DNA of 5,063 nt from NCBI GenBank assembly GCA_937925895.1, contig CALANC010000084.1, positions 1-5,063 of the forward strand, read 5' to 3'. The position numbers and the translations under genes are program-made. The stretch's first letter is position 1. Each line of letters starts with the position of its first letter. The notes under the pieces were generated by a model that was not told the DNA's origin, made no database searches, and saw only the letters and a program-made list of their open reading frames with translations. Origin of the DNA: an uncultured Desulfobacterales bacterium. Its GTDB lineage: Bacteria > Desulfobacterota > Desulfobacteria > Desulfobacterales > UBA11574. Positions 4,664 through 5,063 of the stretch are shown here, one piece after another.

Positions 4664-5063
4664 ATGAAGAGGTTGTTTGAAATGAAGGGAAAAGTTAACA
4701 TTTTTGTGGCACTGTTTCTGATGATTGTTTTGGCGGGCGTAAGTGTGGTCATTATTATAACTTATAATGGATTGGTAAAGGCGGATAAGTCGGTTCAGGA
4801 AGGAAAGGCACAGATTGAAGTGGCTTGTCAGCGTCGACTGGATTTGATTCCAAACCTCATTAACACCGTGAAAGCTAGTATGACACATGAACGGACGACA
4901 CTTGAGGCCATAACTAAAGCACGAACAAAGGCGCTCGATGTTTTAAATCAAACAAAGAATAAAAACGTGTTAACCAAAGAAGATTTTGGCGCACTGGATA
5001 TTTCCCAATCTCAACTTTCCAGGGCAACTGGCGATCTGTTTTTGGTTGTTGAGAATTATCCCA
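4664..5063 (+). CDS. Second LemA family protein, C-terminus beyond window
   Basis: An open frame runs from ATG 4664 to the last base (133 codons visible, no stop). The N-terminus MKRLFEMKGK is basic, followed by one hydrophobic segment at about 12-33, then YNGL (34-37) and QRRLDLIPNL (56-65), the same LemA signature as in the upstream gene. HERTTLEAITKAR (75-87) continues the family pattern, and the visible end, VVENYP, corresponds to the A-E-x-Y-P-D-L region. A single crossing with a basic N-terminus predicts that the LemA domain lies in the periplasm, the usual LemA layout and opposite to the prediction for its neighbour. AAGGA at 4654-4658 overlaps the stop codon of lemA1 and gives a 5-base spacing, suggesting translational coupling. 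About 60-70 residues should remain outside the window. LemA genes are often followed by a TPM/YgcG gene, which may be next. Confidence 0.9.
   Translation, partial: MKRLFEMKGKVNIFVALFLMIVLAGVSVVIIITYNGLVKADKSVQEGKAQIEVACQRRLDLIPNLINTVKASMTHERTTLEAITKARTKALDVLNQTKNKNVLTKEDFGALDISQSQLSRATGDLFLVVENYP

Overview
The window looks like ordinary chromosomal DNA of a moderately AT-rich Gram-negative bacterium. The best guess is a member of the Desulfobacterota (former Deltaproteobacteria, perhaps Desulfobacterales). This rests on gene content: an EpmA/GenX-type EF-P lysine ligase, an AcuB-like CBS-CBS-ACT protein, several very small four-cysteine proteins and a DUF2089-LemA-LemA cluster. No rRNA, tRNA or direct taxonomic marker is present, so the assignment is inference. 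Every gene lies on the + strand, and I see no mobile element, CRISPR array or RNA gene.

Layout. (1) Bases 1-564 hold two very small cysteine-rich ORFs (50 and 62 aa) of unknown function; each has a Shine-Dalgarno (SD) site and an upstream TTGACA box. (2) Bases 617-1404 hold a recognisable promoter and a 224-aa CBS-CBS-ACT regulatory protein. (3) Bases 1562-2552 hold an extended -10 promoter and epmA, the elongation factor P beta-lysyl ligase, without its usual partners efp and epmB. (4) Bases 2577-3060 hold a small acidic protein made of two nearly identical Cys4 modules joined by an acidic hexapeptide-repeat linker. A perfect 12-bp inverted repeat overlies its putative promoter. (5) Bases 3186-3391 hold a 62-aa two-helix membrane protein closed by a clear rho-independent terminator. 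(6) Bases 3483-5063 hold a tight operon: a DUF2089 protein (zinc ribbon, helix-turn-helix, SHOCT-like tail), a LemA protein with its own SHOCT-like N-terminus and two membrane segments, and a second LemA protein with one membrane segment that is cut by the window edge.

How they fit together. Only the last three genes form a convincing functional unit, probably a membrane or envelope-associated LemA system with its own DNA-binding or regulatory protein. Two points deserve a second look there. The DUF2089 C-terminus and the LemA1 N-terminus carry the same short helical motif. The two LemA domains are also predicted to lie on opposite faces of the inner membrane. The other genes look like independent transcription units. 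No intergenic gap exceeds 200 bases.
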